Assembly (NCBI RefSeq): GCF_963082655.1
Contig: NC_081552.1
Location: 194,646,098 to 194,710,097 of the forward strand
DNA: 64,000 nucleotides
Source: Stomoxys calcitrans
Taxonomy: Eukaryota; Arthropoda; Insecta; Diptera; Muscidae
Reading direction: 5' to 3'
Shown one piece after another: positions 34,076-44,576 of this stretch (within the stretch, counting starts at the first letter, position 1; each line of letters opens with the position of its first letter). The notes under the pieces are model-generated. The model made no database searches and was not told where the DNA came from. It saw only the letters and a list, made by a program, of their open reading frames with translations. A program made the translations under genes and the position numbers.

Positions 34076-35400
34076 TAATTTGAGCCCGATATTCTCATGG
34101 GGATTTTGGGAGTGTGGAGGGTCCCAGGGTAGTGGTTGGAGGGATCAGGGGGTGGTCTTGAAAGGGGGTATGAATTTCGTACTCTACTCCCAAATGCCTT
34201 TCATTTGAGTCCCATATTGCCGTGATCGGTAAATACATATGTCCGATGTAGCGGTTTTTTCGGAAGTGAGGCTGACCCCCAGACACTTAGCCCTGAATAA
34301 AATAATCTGCAAATATATCCGGTTTGGGGTATTGGCCCTAAAAACTATCAATATCGAGCTCATTCTCTTCAAGACCCAAATTGTCATGGCGAGCAAATAC
34401 GTTCAATTTGGGAGTTGTTATGTGGTCTATTCCAAATTACCTTTCATTTAAGCCCCATTTTTCCATAGAGGGCAAACATGTTCGGCTTGTGGGTGTTTTG
34501 GCGGATGGGGTGGCCACTGAATGGCGGATGGCTCGGCCACTCAGTGGCGGATGGGGCGGCCACTCAAAATATCTACCAGTTTCGTGTTCTTCTCTAAAAT
34601 ATCTCTTAGCCCCATATTGCAATGGTCAGAAAATATTTCCCATTTGGGTGGTATAAATGGGGGTGGGGTGGCCCCATGGACCCTTTTCGCCAATATTGAT
34701 ATCAGATTGGTGCTTTACTTCCAAAGATCTTTCCTTTGAGCCCCATATTGCTATGGTCGTAAATTTTGTCCTTTTTGGGGGATGGACGGCCTCCTAAACA
34801 CTTGGTCCCACATCTGGAAATCAAATACCTTTTATTTAAGCCTCATATTGCCATGGTCAGTAAATAAGTTCTGTTGGGGGGTGTTTTGGGGAAGGGGTGG
34901 ACCCCAGAAACTTGGTCCCACATTTGGATATCAGATTCGTACTTTACTTATAAATGCCTTTTCTTTGAGTCCCATATTGCCATGGTCGGTAAATATGTCC
35001 GACTTAAGGGTGTTTTGGGGGTTGGGGTGATCCCCCAAACACTTAGTCCGACAATTGGATACCAGATACGTTTTCTAATTTTAAATACCTTTCATTTGAG
35101 TTCCATATTGTCGTGATTGGTCTATATATATATTTGGTAAGTTTTGGGGGTGGGGCCGCCCCCTAGGTACCCCATACGAAATTTGGATACAAAATCTGGC
35201 CTAAATCTCACCACCCATTTCCGAGACCTGGCGTTTCTGAAAATTAGGGTAAGGGGAGGGTCCTCTCCCCCTTCAGATAACAAAAAATTTTGTACCCTAC
35301 TTTCACCACGGGATCATTATGCACCATCTGGGAAAATGTGAAGAAAATCGGTTCAGCCGTTTCTGAACCTATAAGGAAAAAACAAACAAACACAAATGGA
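34076..35400 (+). repeat. Family C array with intact 3' end
   Basis: About seven units; the 'cccatattg' landmark recurs at about 34209, 34454, 34610, 34741, 34842, 34971 and 35102, so spacing is irregular but commonly near 130. It ends 'aaatcggttcagccgtttct' followed by 'aacaaacaaacacaaatgg'. An A head follows directly. Confidence 0.8.
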
Positions 35401-36110
35401 TTTTTGCACCCTTCACCATAGGATGGGGGAATACTAATTTCGTAATTCTGTTTGTAACTCCTCGAAGTATTCGTCTTAGACCCCATAAAGTACATATATT
35501 CTTGATCGTCATGACATTTTAAGTTGATCTAGCCATGTCCGTCCGTCCGCCTGTCCATCCGTCCGTCCGTCTGTCTGTCGAAAGCACGCTAACTTTCGAA
35601 AGAGTAAAGTTAGCCGCTTGAAATTTTGTACAAATACTTCTTATTAGTGTAGGTCGGTTGGAATTGTTAATGGGCTATATCGGTCCATGTTTTGATATAG
35701 CTGCCATATAAAGCGATCTTGGATCTTGACTTCTGGAGCCACTAGAGGGCACAATTCTTATCCGATCTCACTGAAATTTTGCGTGAGGTGTTTTATTATG
35801 AGTTTCAACAACTATGCTGAGTATGGTTGACATCGGTTTATAACCGGATATAATTGTTATATACTCCTTTCTGGGGTCTTGACTTCTTGAGCGTCTAGAG
35901 GACGCAATTTTCGTGTTTTGTTCGCGGTCCATAACCTGATATAGCTGTCATATTAAACAATCTTGAATCTTGAGCCACTAGAGGGTGCAATTCTCCTCCG
36001 ATTTGACTGAAATTTCGCTTGACGTGTTTTGTTATGAATTTTAATAACTGTGCTAAATATGGTTCAAATCGCTCCATAACCTGATATAGCTGCCATATAA
36101 ACCAATCTGA
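35401..36110 (-). repeat. Family A head and monomers upstream of the tandem duplication
   Basis: Head 'tttttgcacccttcaccata', microsatellite at 35538-35579, then minus-oriented monomers up to the point where the duplicated unit begins within a monomer. Confidence 0.85.
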
Positions 36111-36281
36111 GATCTTGACTTCTTGAGCCTCCAGAGGGCGTAATTATTATCCCATATTAGCCACTGTGTCGGGTCGTCTTGGTGTTCGGTAGATTTCTTC
36201 GGTATTCGGACGGATGGTTCTTGGGATGTTTCGACTGGTATTTGGATAACTTACAGCCGTGGGCTGATTCACCGTGAGTAA

Positions 36282-36546
36282 ACGCGTCGCGTTACGAAGC
36301 GAACGGATCGCGTAAGGAAGTGGACGAGTCACGTTAGGAAGCTAACGAGTCGCGTTGAGAAGCGAACGAGTCGCGTTAGGAAGCGAACGGATCGAGTTAG
36401 GAAGCGAACGGATCGTGTTAGGAAGGAAACGAATCGCATTAGGAAGCGAACGAATCGCATTAGGAAGCGAACGAATCGCATTAGGAAGCGAACGAATCGC
36501 ATTAGGAAGCGAACGAGTCGCGTCGGGAAGCGAACGAATCGCGTTA
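36282..36546 (+). repeat. 21-bp minisatellite, first copy
   Basis: Around twelve units of the type GCGAACGAATCGCATTAGGA plus A, slightly diverged at both ends. The period of 21 keeps frames open on both strands (SERIALG plus strand; RSLPNAI minus strand); I do not regard these as genes. Confidence 0.9.
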
Positions 36547-36889
36547 ACTGATGAAATCTCAAGGACTTCGGAGCGGACCATGCCACACGTCTGATGGTTT
36601 TGTAAGTCGGGACACGCGTATGTTTGTATGAACAAATATATGTTCGGATGACTGTGGCTGGCATATGAGAAATTACGTAAATAACTGCGGACGGACACTG
36701 ATGCACAGTGGATAGAGAGATGACAAGTGCACAGTGGAAACGGTTGTCGTAAAAAATGTGAAGTCAATGAGCATGATATTCGGAGACGGCCAAATCCCAA
36801 AAAGATGTATTATATACGAGTCGTCAACGAATCGTTTCAGAAGGACAGCGTTATATCCGATAAGTTCAGGAAGAACTGAACGAAATTCG

Positions 36890-37268
36890 CAAGTCTACTC
36901 AGATGAAGACTTGGGCAAGATACTGTACATTGTCCAAGCATAGAAGACTTTCACGATAATGTCAGTAGGATAACGACTCTAGTAGTGGAGTCTCTCGACG
37001 ATAGTTGTCCTCTTCGAGAAAGGAAATCAGCCCAAGAAAAACCTTGGATGACCGGGAAGATTCGCAACATTGGAAAAGACGTCCTCATACTTTAAAACAG
37101 AGCGCATCGCCATATTTTCTCACCTTGCCTAGGACTTGCATACACTCCAAAGGCCTGGCATAAAGCAGGGGTGGTATATATATCCAAGCACGGTAAGGTA
37201 AGTTATGCAACACCAAAGGTCTACAGACCTATAAGCCTTGTGTCCCGCAGATGAAGAAAATCGAAAAA
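36890..37268 (+). mobile_element. LINE fragment with internal deletion
   Basis: Translation shows DSCPLRERKSAQEKPWMTGK (region between endonuclease and RT), then TPKAWHKAGVVYISKHGKVS and TPKVYRPISLVSRR (start of RT). The spacing between them is much shorter than expected, so part of the ORF is deleted. An identical fragment is at 41611-41989. Confidence 0.7.
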
Positions 37269-37273
37269 TACTA

Positions 37274-38420
37274 CAAACAAGTAAAAAAGGCGTTCAGTTC
37301 GGCCGGGCCGAACTTTGAATACCCACCACCTAGGGTATAAATATAAACCACCTTTCGCCAGAATCCGGTGCAAAATGCATAATTTATGCCCCCATAGCAG
37401 CTTTATCAAAATATGGTCCGATTTCGACCAAGTTCGACATGGATATTGAGTGGTCTAATAAGTACAAGTCATTGTTTAATATTGCAGAACAAAATATTGC
37501 CCTTTTTGGTAGCCATGTCCAAATATACCCCGATCTGAATCATAAACGACACGCATGTCGAAAAGCCTAATACAATTTACTGTGTCAAATTTCAGCGAAA
37601 TCGGATTATAAATGTGCCTGTGAAACCTTAAATCGAGAGATCGTTCTATATATCAGCTATATAAATGCGCTTTTTATCGACCCAAAACTTTTAATCGAGA
37701 GATCGGCCTATATGGCAGCTATATCCAAATCTGGACCGATCTGGGCCAAATTGAAGAAGAATGTCGAAGGGCCTAACTCACTGTCCCAAATTTTGGCGAA
37801 ATCGGACAATAAATGCGACTTTTATGGGCCCGAAACCTTAAATCGAAAGATCAGTCTATATGGCAGCTATATCCAAATCTAGACCGATCTGTGCCATATT
37901 GCAGAAAGATGCCGGGGGGCTTAACTTAACTCACTGTCCCAAATTTCGACGACATCAGACAATGAATGTGCCTTTTATGGGTCCAAAACCTTAAATCCAG
38001 AGATCGGTCTATATGGCAGCTATATCTAAATCTGGACGGATCTGGGCCAAATTGACGAAGAATGTCAAACGGCCTTACACAACTCACTGTCCCAAATTTT
38101 GGCTAAAACGGTCGATAAATGCGCCGAAACCTCAAATCAAGAGATCGGTCTATATAGCAGCTATATCCAAATCTGAACCGATCTGGGCCAAATTGAAGAG
38201 CGATGTCGACTAGCCCAACGAAACTCACTGTGCCAAATTTCTGCAAAATCGGATAATAAATATGGCTTTTATGCGCTCAAGACCCTAAATCGGCGGATCG
38301 GTCTATATGGGGGCTATATCAAGATATAGTCCGATATAGCCCATCTTCGAACTTAACCTGCTTATGGACTAAAAAAGAATCTGTGCAAAGTTTCAGCAAT
38401 TAATTTTCGCACCCTCTTTT
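37274..38420 (+). repeat. Family B element, first duplicate
   Basis: It starts 'aaacaagtaaaaaaggcgtt' and 'tacccaccacctagggtata', with about five monomers (148-153 bp apart at 37712, 37860 and 38013). It lacks the microsatellite and head. The second copy (41995-43575) has about three extra monomers. Confidence 0.85.
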
Positions 38421-38805
38421 CAAACTAACCTAGCCATTAATGTTCACTCGTGTTAATCTCGGTTGGTTGGTACTTCATATGGTCCTCATGGTGAAATTAA
38501 CACAACTTTTACTTTATAACTGATACTGTAACTACTGTAAATTCGACAAAGATATTTCTATAAAATTCGATTTTCAAGAAATTACTCATATTTAAACCTT
38601 TCTTATAAAAGAATATCGTTGGAAGGTCATGCCGCCTAAAACGCTCTATGATTTATTCAATCAACATTCCTGTAATCACATTTTTCCCTTTACAGCAAAA
38701 ACACTTAAATCCTTTTATTTCAATCCCATAAAAGCCTCTGTCATCTCATGTCATCCAAAGCTTAAATCAAATGCATTTTGTAGTTCCCTTGTGTGAATTG
38801 TATTT
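38421..38805. other. Low-copy sequence carried in the duplication
   Basis: No gene is seen. It recurs at 43590-43972 with visible substitutions (about six in one 72-base comparison). Confidence 0.6.
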
Positions 38806-38901
38806 TTTTTATACCCTCCACCATAAGATGAGAGTATACTAATTTTGTCATTCCGTTTGTAACACAACGAAATATTGATCTGAGACCCAATAAAGTATGT
38901 A
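38806..38901 (-). repeat. Family A head split by a mariner element, first duplicate
   Basis: Hairpin 'tataccctccaccataagat', then 'cccaataaagtatgta', where the mariner starts. The head continues at 39403 with 'tattcttgatcgcg'. Confidence 0.85.
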
Positions 38902-39402
38902 GCATGTGGCACCGTCTTGTTGAAACCGCACGTCATGCAGGTCAAACTCTTAAATTTTCGGCACAAAAAGTTGAATATCATCACATGGTAGCGCTCATCA
39001 TTCACAGTTACGTTACGATACGCATCATCTTTGAAGAAGTACGGTCCAATGATGCCACCAGCCCGTAAGCCGCACCAAACTGTGACTTTTGCATTGGTAG
39101 CTCTTGCAAATGCTTTTGGCTTATGTTCAATCCAAAATCAACAATTCTGCTTATTTACGTAGCCATTAAGCCAAAAATGAGCTTCGTCGCTCAATGGAAG
39201 AAGCGTACGATGAACTTTCTTAACAGAGCACTCAGTTTAATAATAAACTTTAATAATTTACAAGCGTTGTTCGTTTGTAAGACGATCCATGGTTAAATTA
39301 TACACCAAACTGAAGATGTTTGACTGTGAAACAAAACACGAAACGTGCGTGAGCCGTTTAAACCAGTGTTGCAAGAAAAATGATAGCTAAAAAATCACCC
39401 TT
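38902..39402 (-). mobile_element. Internally deleted Tc1/mariner-type element, first duplicate
   Basis: Minus strand: terminus AAGGGTGATTTTTTAGC, start codon region of the transposase, the same internal deletion as at 22330, DEAHFWLNGYVNKQN-type codons, GGIIGPYFFK and VNDERYHVMIFNF, then truncation after MTCGFNKTVPHAT. TA dinucleotides flank both edges in the split A head. Confidence 0.85.
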
Positions 39403-40831
39403 TATATTCTTGATCGCGTTGACATTCTTAGACGATCTAGCCATGTTTGTCCTCCGTCCGTCCGTCTTTCTGTCGGTCTGTGGAAAGCACGCTAACTTTC
39501 GAAAGGATTAAAGTCAGGTGCTTGAAATTATGCATAAATACTTCCTGAAGGGAAGGTCGGTTTTAATTGTAAATGGGCCAAATAGGTCCATGTTTTGGTA
39601 TAGCTCCCATCTAACCCATGTGTTTTATTTTCACAATATAATACTGACAATAACAATGCCAAGTATGGTTCAAATCGGTTTATAACCTGATATAGCTCCC
39701 ATATAAACCGATCTTTGATCTTGATTTCTTGAGCCGCTAGAGGGCGCAATTGTTATCGGATTTGCCTGAAATTTTGCATGAATGGTTTAGGTTTGACCAT
39801 TAACAACTGGGCCAAGTATGATCCAAATCAGTTTATTACCTGATATAGCTCCCATTTAAACCGTTTAAACTAGAGGGCGCAATTATTACCTGATTTAGAA
39901 GAAATTTTGCATGAAGTGCTCTGGTTTGACCATCAATAAGATTCAGCCCGTATGGCCTGAATTGGTTCACAACCTAAAATAGCTCCCCTATAAACCGATC
40001 TTCGATCTTCACTTCTTGAGACGCTAATCGCTAAAACAACCTTAAATAGCTCCCATATAAGCCGATCTTTGATCTTCACTTCTTGAGGCGCTAGAGGGCG
40101 CAATTGTTATCCAAATTGGCTGAAATTTTGCATCAAGTGTTTTGTTCTAACTATTAACAACTGCGCCAAGTATGATCCAAATGGGTTCATAACCAGATAC
40201 AGCTCCCATTTAAACCGATTTCGGATTTTGTTTTTTCAGCCGCTAGAGGGTGCAATTATTATCCGATTTGGCTGAAATTTTGCATGCAGTTTGTTTTTAC
40301 CATTAATAACTGTGCCAACTATGGCCTGAATCGGTACATTAACTGATATAGCTCCCATATAAACCGATCTTTGATCTTCACTTCTTTAGCCGCTAGAGGG
40401 CGCAAATGTTATCCATATTGGCTGAAGTTTAGCATGGAGTGTTTCGGTTTGATCATCAACAACTGTGCCAAGTATGGCCTGAATCGGTTCATAACCTGAT
40501 ATAGCTCCCATTTAAACCGATTTGGGATCTTCAATTCTTAAGCCACTAGAGGGCGCAATTATTACCCGATTTAGATGAAATTTTGCATGAAGTATTTTGG
40601 TTTGACCATTAATAACTGTGCCAACTATGGCCTGAATCGGTTTATTAACTGATATAGCTCCCATATAAACCGATCTTTGATCTTCACTTCTTGAGCCGCT
40701 AGAGGGCGCAAATGTTATCCAATTTGACTGAAATTTTGCACGAAGTGTTTTGTTCTAATTATTAACAACTGAACCAAGTACGGCCTGAATCTGTTCACAA
40801 ACTGATATAGCTCCCATATAAACCAATTTCG
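39403..40831 (-). repeat. Family A array, first duplicate
   Basis: Rest of the head with microsatellite (39448-39482), then minus-oriented monomers ('gctagagggcgcaattgtta', 'gatatagctcccatataaac') running into the second duplicate without an ACTTGTTT end. Confidence 0.85.
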
Positions 40832-41002
40832 GATCTTGACTTCTTGAGCCTCCAGAGGGCGTAATTATTATCCCATATTAGCCACTGTGTCGGGTCGTCT
40901 TGGTGTTCGGTAGATTTCTTCGGTATTCGGACGGATGGTTCTTGGGATGTTTCGACTGGTATTTGGATAACTTACAGCCGTGGGCTGATTCACCGTGAGT
41001 AA

Positions 41003-41267
41003 ACGCGTCGCGTTACGAAGCGAACGGATCGCGTAAGGAAGTGGACGAGTCACGTTAGGAAGCTAACGAGTCGCGTTGAGAAGCGAACGAGTCGCGTTAG
41101 GAAGCGAACGGATCGAGTTAGGAAGCGAACGGATCGTGTTAGGAAGGAAACGAATCGCATTAGGAAGCGAACGAATCGCATTAGGAAGCGAACGAATCGC
41201 ATTAGGAAGCGAACGAATCGCATTAGGAAGCGAACGAGTCGCGTCGGGAAGCGAACGAATCGCGTTA
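41003..41267 (+). repeat. 21-bp minisatellite, second copy
   Basis: Base-for-base repeat of the array at 36282-36546 as far as I can compare. The absence of unit-number change between copies is notable for a minisatellite. Confidence 0.9.
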
Positions 41268-41610
41268 ACTGATGAAATCTCAAGGACTTCGGAGCGGACC
41301 ATGCCACACGTCTGATGGTTTTGTAAGTCGGGACACGCGTATGTTTGTATGAACAAATATATGTTCGGATGACTGTGGCTGGCATATGAGAAATTACGTA
41401 AATAACTGCGGACGGACACTGATGCACAGTGGATAGAGAGATGACAAGTGCACAGTGGAAACGGTTGTCGTAAAAAATGTGAAGTCAATGAGCATGATAT
41501 TCGGAGACGGCCAAATCCCAAAAAGATGTATTATATACGAGTCGTCAACGAATCGTTTCAGAAGGACAGCGTTATATCCGATAAGTTCAGGAAGAACTGA
41601 ACGAAATTCG

Positions 41611-41989
41611 CAAGTCTACTCAGATGAAGACTTGGGCAAGATACTGTACATTGTCCAAGCATAGAAGACTTTCACGACAATGTCAGTAGGATAACGACTC
41701 TAGTAGTGGAGTCTCTCGACGATAGTTGTCCTCTTCGAGAAAGGAAATCAGCCCAAGAAAAACCTTGGATGACCGGGAAGATTCGCAACATTGGAAAAGA
41801 CGTCCTCATACTTTAAAACAGAGCGCATCGCCATATTTTCTCACCTTGCCTAGGACTTGCATACACTCCAAAGGCCTGGCATAAAGCAGGGGTGGTATAT
41901 ATATCCAAGCACGGTAAGGTAAGTTATGCAACACCAAAGGTCTACAGACCTATAAGCCTTGTGTCCCGCAGATGGAGAAAATCGAAAAA
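41611..41989 (+). mobile_element. LINE fragment, second copy
   Basis: Same fragment as at 36890, including its internal deletion, with two visible substitutions (41679 and near 41974). Confidence 0.7.
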
Positions 41990-41994
41990 TACTA

Positions 41995-43575
41995 CAAACA
42001 AGTAAAAAAGGCGTTCAGTTTGGCCGGGCCGAACTTTGAATACCCACCACCTAGGGTATAAATATAAACCACCTTTCGCCAGAATCCGGTGCAAAATACA
42101 TAATTTATGCCCCCATAGCAGCTTTATCAAAATATGGTCCGATTTCGACCAAGTTCGACATGGATATTGAGTGGTCTAATAAGTACAAGTCATTGTTTAA
42201 TATTGCAGAACAAAATATTGGTCTTTTTGGTAGCCATATCCAAATATAGACCGATCTGAACTATAAACAACACGGTTGTCGAAAAACCTAACACAAGTTA
42301 CTGTGTCAAATCGGCGAAATCGGATTATAAATGTGCCTTTTATGGGCCCGAAACCTTAAATCGAAAGATCGGTCTATATATCAGCTAAATAAATGCGCTT
42401 TTTATCGGCCCAAAACTTTTAATCGAGAGATCGGCCTATATGGCAGCTATATCCAAATCTGGACCGATCTGGGCCAAATTGAAGAAGAATGTCGAAGGGC
42501 CTAACACAACTCACTGTCCCAAATTTTTGGCGAAATCGGACAATAAATGCGACTTTTATGGGCCCGAAACTTTAAATCGAAAGATCGGTGTATATGGCAG
42601 CTATATCCAAATCTAAACCGATCTGGGCCAAGTTAAAGAATAATATTGAAGGGCCTAACACAACTCACCGTCCCAAATTTCGGCGAAATCCGAAAATAAA
42701 TGCGCCTTTTATGGGCCCAAGAAATGAAATCGAGAGATCAGTCTATATGGCAGCTATATCCAAATCTAGACCGATCTGTGCCATATTGCAGAAAGATGTC
42801 GGGGGGCTTAACCTAACTCACTGTCCCAAGTTTCGACGGCATCAGACAATAAATGTGCCTTTTATGGGTCCAAAACCTTAAATCAAGACATCGGTCTATA
42901 TGGCAGCTATATCCAAATCTGGACCGATCTGGGCCAAATTGACGAAGGATGTCAAAGGGGGCAAAGGGCAAAAACGGTCGATAAATGGGCCTTTTATGGA
43001 ACCGAAACCTTAAATCAAGAGATCGGTCTATATGGCAGCTATATCCAAATCTGAACCGATCTGAGTTAAATTGAAGAAGAATGCCGACTGGCCCAACGCA
43101 ATTCACTGTACCAAATTTCAGCAAAATCGGGTAATAAATATGCCTTTTGTGGGCCCAAGACCCTGAATCGGCGGATCGGTCTATATGGCAACTATAGCCA
43201 AATCTGAACTGATCTGGGCCCAATTGAAGATAGATGTCGTGTGGCCTTACACAATTCACTGTGCCAAATTTTGGCAAAATTAGTCGATAAATACGCCTTT
43301 TATGTGCCCGAAACCTTAAATCGAGAGATCGGTCTATATAGCAGCTGTATCCAAATCTGAACCGATCTGGGCCAAATTGAAGAGCGATGTCGACTAGCCC
43401 AACGAAACTCACTGTGCCAAATTTGTGCAAAATCGGATAATAAATATGGCTTTTATGCGCTCAAGACCCTAAATCGGCGGATCGGTCTATATGGGGGCTA
43501 TATAGCCCATCTTCGAACTTAACCTGCTTATGGACTAAAAAAGAATCTGTGCAAAGTTTCAGCAATTAATTTTCG
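41995..43575 (+). repeat. Family B element, second duplicate
   Basis: Monomers start near 42440, 42594, 42747 and 42900 (153-154 bp apart). On the minus strand four consecutive monomers stay open for 205 codons (42813-43430) because the period is divisible by three. Past the first 230 bases it diverges from the first copy by roughly a tenth. Confidence 0.85.
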
Positions 43576-43972
43576 CGCCCTCTTTTCAAACTAACCTAGC
43601 CATTAATGTTCACTCGTGTTTATCTCGGTTGGTTGGTATTTCATATGGTCCTCACGGTCAAATTAACTCAACTTGTACTTTATAACTGATACTTTAACTA
43701 CTGTAAATTCTACAAAGATATTTCCATACAATCCGATTTTCAAGAAATTACTCATATTTAAACCCCTTCTAATAAAAGAATATCCTTAGAAGGTCATGCC
43801 GCCTAAAACGCTCTATGATTTATTCAATCAACATTCCTGTAATCACATTTTTCCCTTTACAGTAAAAACACTTAAATCCTTTTATTTCAATCCCATAAAA
43901 GCCTCTGACAGCTCATGTCATCAAAAGCTTAAATCAAATGCATTTTGTAGTTCCATTGTGTGAATTGTATTT
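43576..43972. other. Low-copy block, second duplicate
   Basis: Second copy of 38421-38805, with scattered substitutions. No gene is seen. Confidence 0.6.
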
Positions 43973-44069
43973 TTTTTTATACCCTCCATTATAAGATGAG
44001 AGTATACTAATTTTGTCATTCCGTTTGTAACACAACGAAATATTGATCTGAGATCCAATAAAGTATGTA
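43973..44069 (-). repeat. Family A head split by a mariner element, second duplicate
   Basis: 'tttttttataccctccatta' to 'ccaataaagtatgta', interrupted as in the first unit. Confidence 0.85.
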
Positions 44070-44576
44070 GCATGTGGCACCGTCTTGTTGAAACCACACG
44101 TCATGCAGGTCAAACTCTTAAATTTTCGGCAAAAAAAGTTGAATATCATGCCACGGTAGCGCTCATCATTCACAGTTACGTTACGATACGCATCAACTTT
44201 GAAGAAGTACGGTCCAATGATGCCACCAGCCCGTAAGACGCACCAAACTGTGACTTTTTCTGAATGCATTGGTAGCTCTTGCAATGCTTTTGGCTTATGT
44301 TCACTCCAAAATCAACAATTCTGCTTATTTACGTAGCCATTAAGCCAAAAATGAGCTTCGTCGCTCAATGGAAGAAGCGTACGATGAACTTTCTTAACAG
44401 GGCACTCATTTTGATAATAAACTTTAATAATTTACAAGCGTTGTTCGTTTGTAAGACGATCCATGGTTAAATTATACACCAAACTGAAGATGTTTGACTG
44501 TGAAACAAAACACGAAACGTGCGTGAGCCGTTTAAACCAGTGTTGCAAGAAAAATGATAGCTAAAAAATCACCCTT
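44070..44576 (-). mobile_element. Internally deleted Tc1/mariner-type element, second duplicate
   Basis: Collinear with 38902-39402, with a few percent substitutions. One stretch stays open for 116 codons and includes VTVWCVLRAGGIIGPYFFK and VNDERYRGMIFNF. The right TA flank has mutated to 'cata'. Confidence 0.85.

Larger units (their letters stand above)
36111..40831. repeat. Tandem duplication, first unit (about 4.72 kb)
   Basis: The unit comprises a monomer edge, an insert with a 21-bp minisatellite and LINE fragment (36145-37270), a B array (37274-38420), low-copy DNA (38421-38805), an A head, a deleted mariner and an A array. The second unit starts at 40832 with the same monomer edge. 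Offset is exactly 4721 over the first 1.39 kb, with only four mismatches there (36958, about 37255, about 37300, about 37378). Confidence 0.9.

Noticed and set aside
36282..36546. CRISPR-like array
   Set aside because: Head-to-tail units without unique spacers in a eukaryotic genome; an ordinary minisatellite.
36329..36800. Repetitive ORFs (SERIALG, RSLPNAI) at 36.3 and 41.0 kb
   Set aside because: They are caused by the 21-bp minisatellite, open in several frames on both strands; no domain.
42813..43430. Long minus-strand ORF as a protein-coding gene
   Set aside because: It is a direct product of in-phase 153-bp monomers; the same peptide recurs in other B arrays with stops and has no start context or domain.
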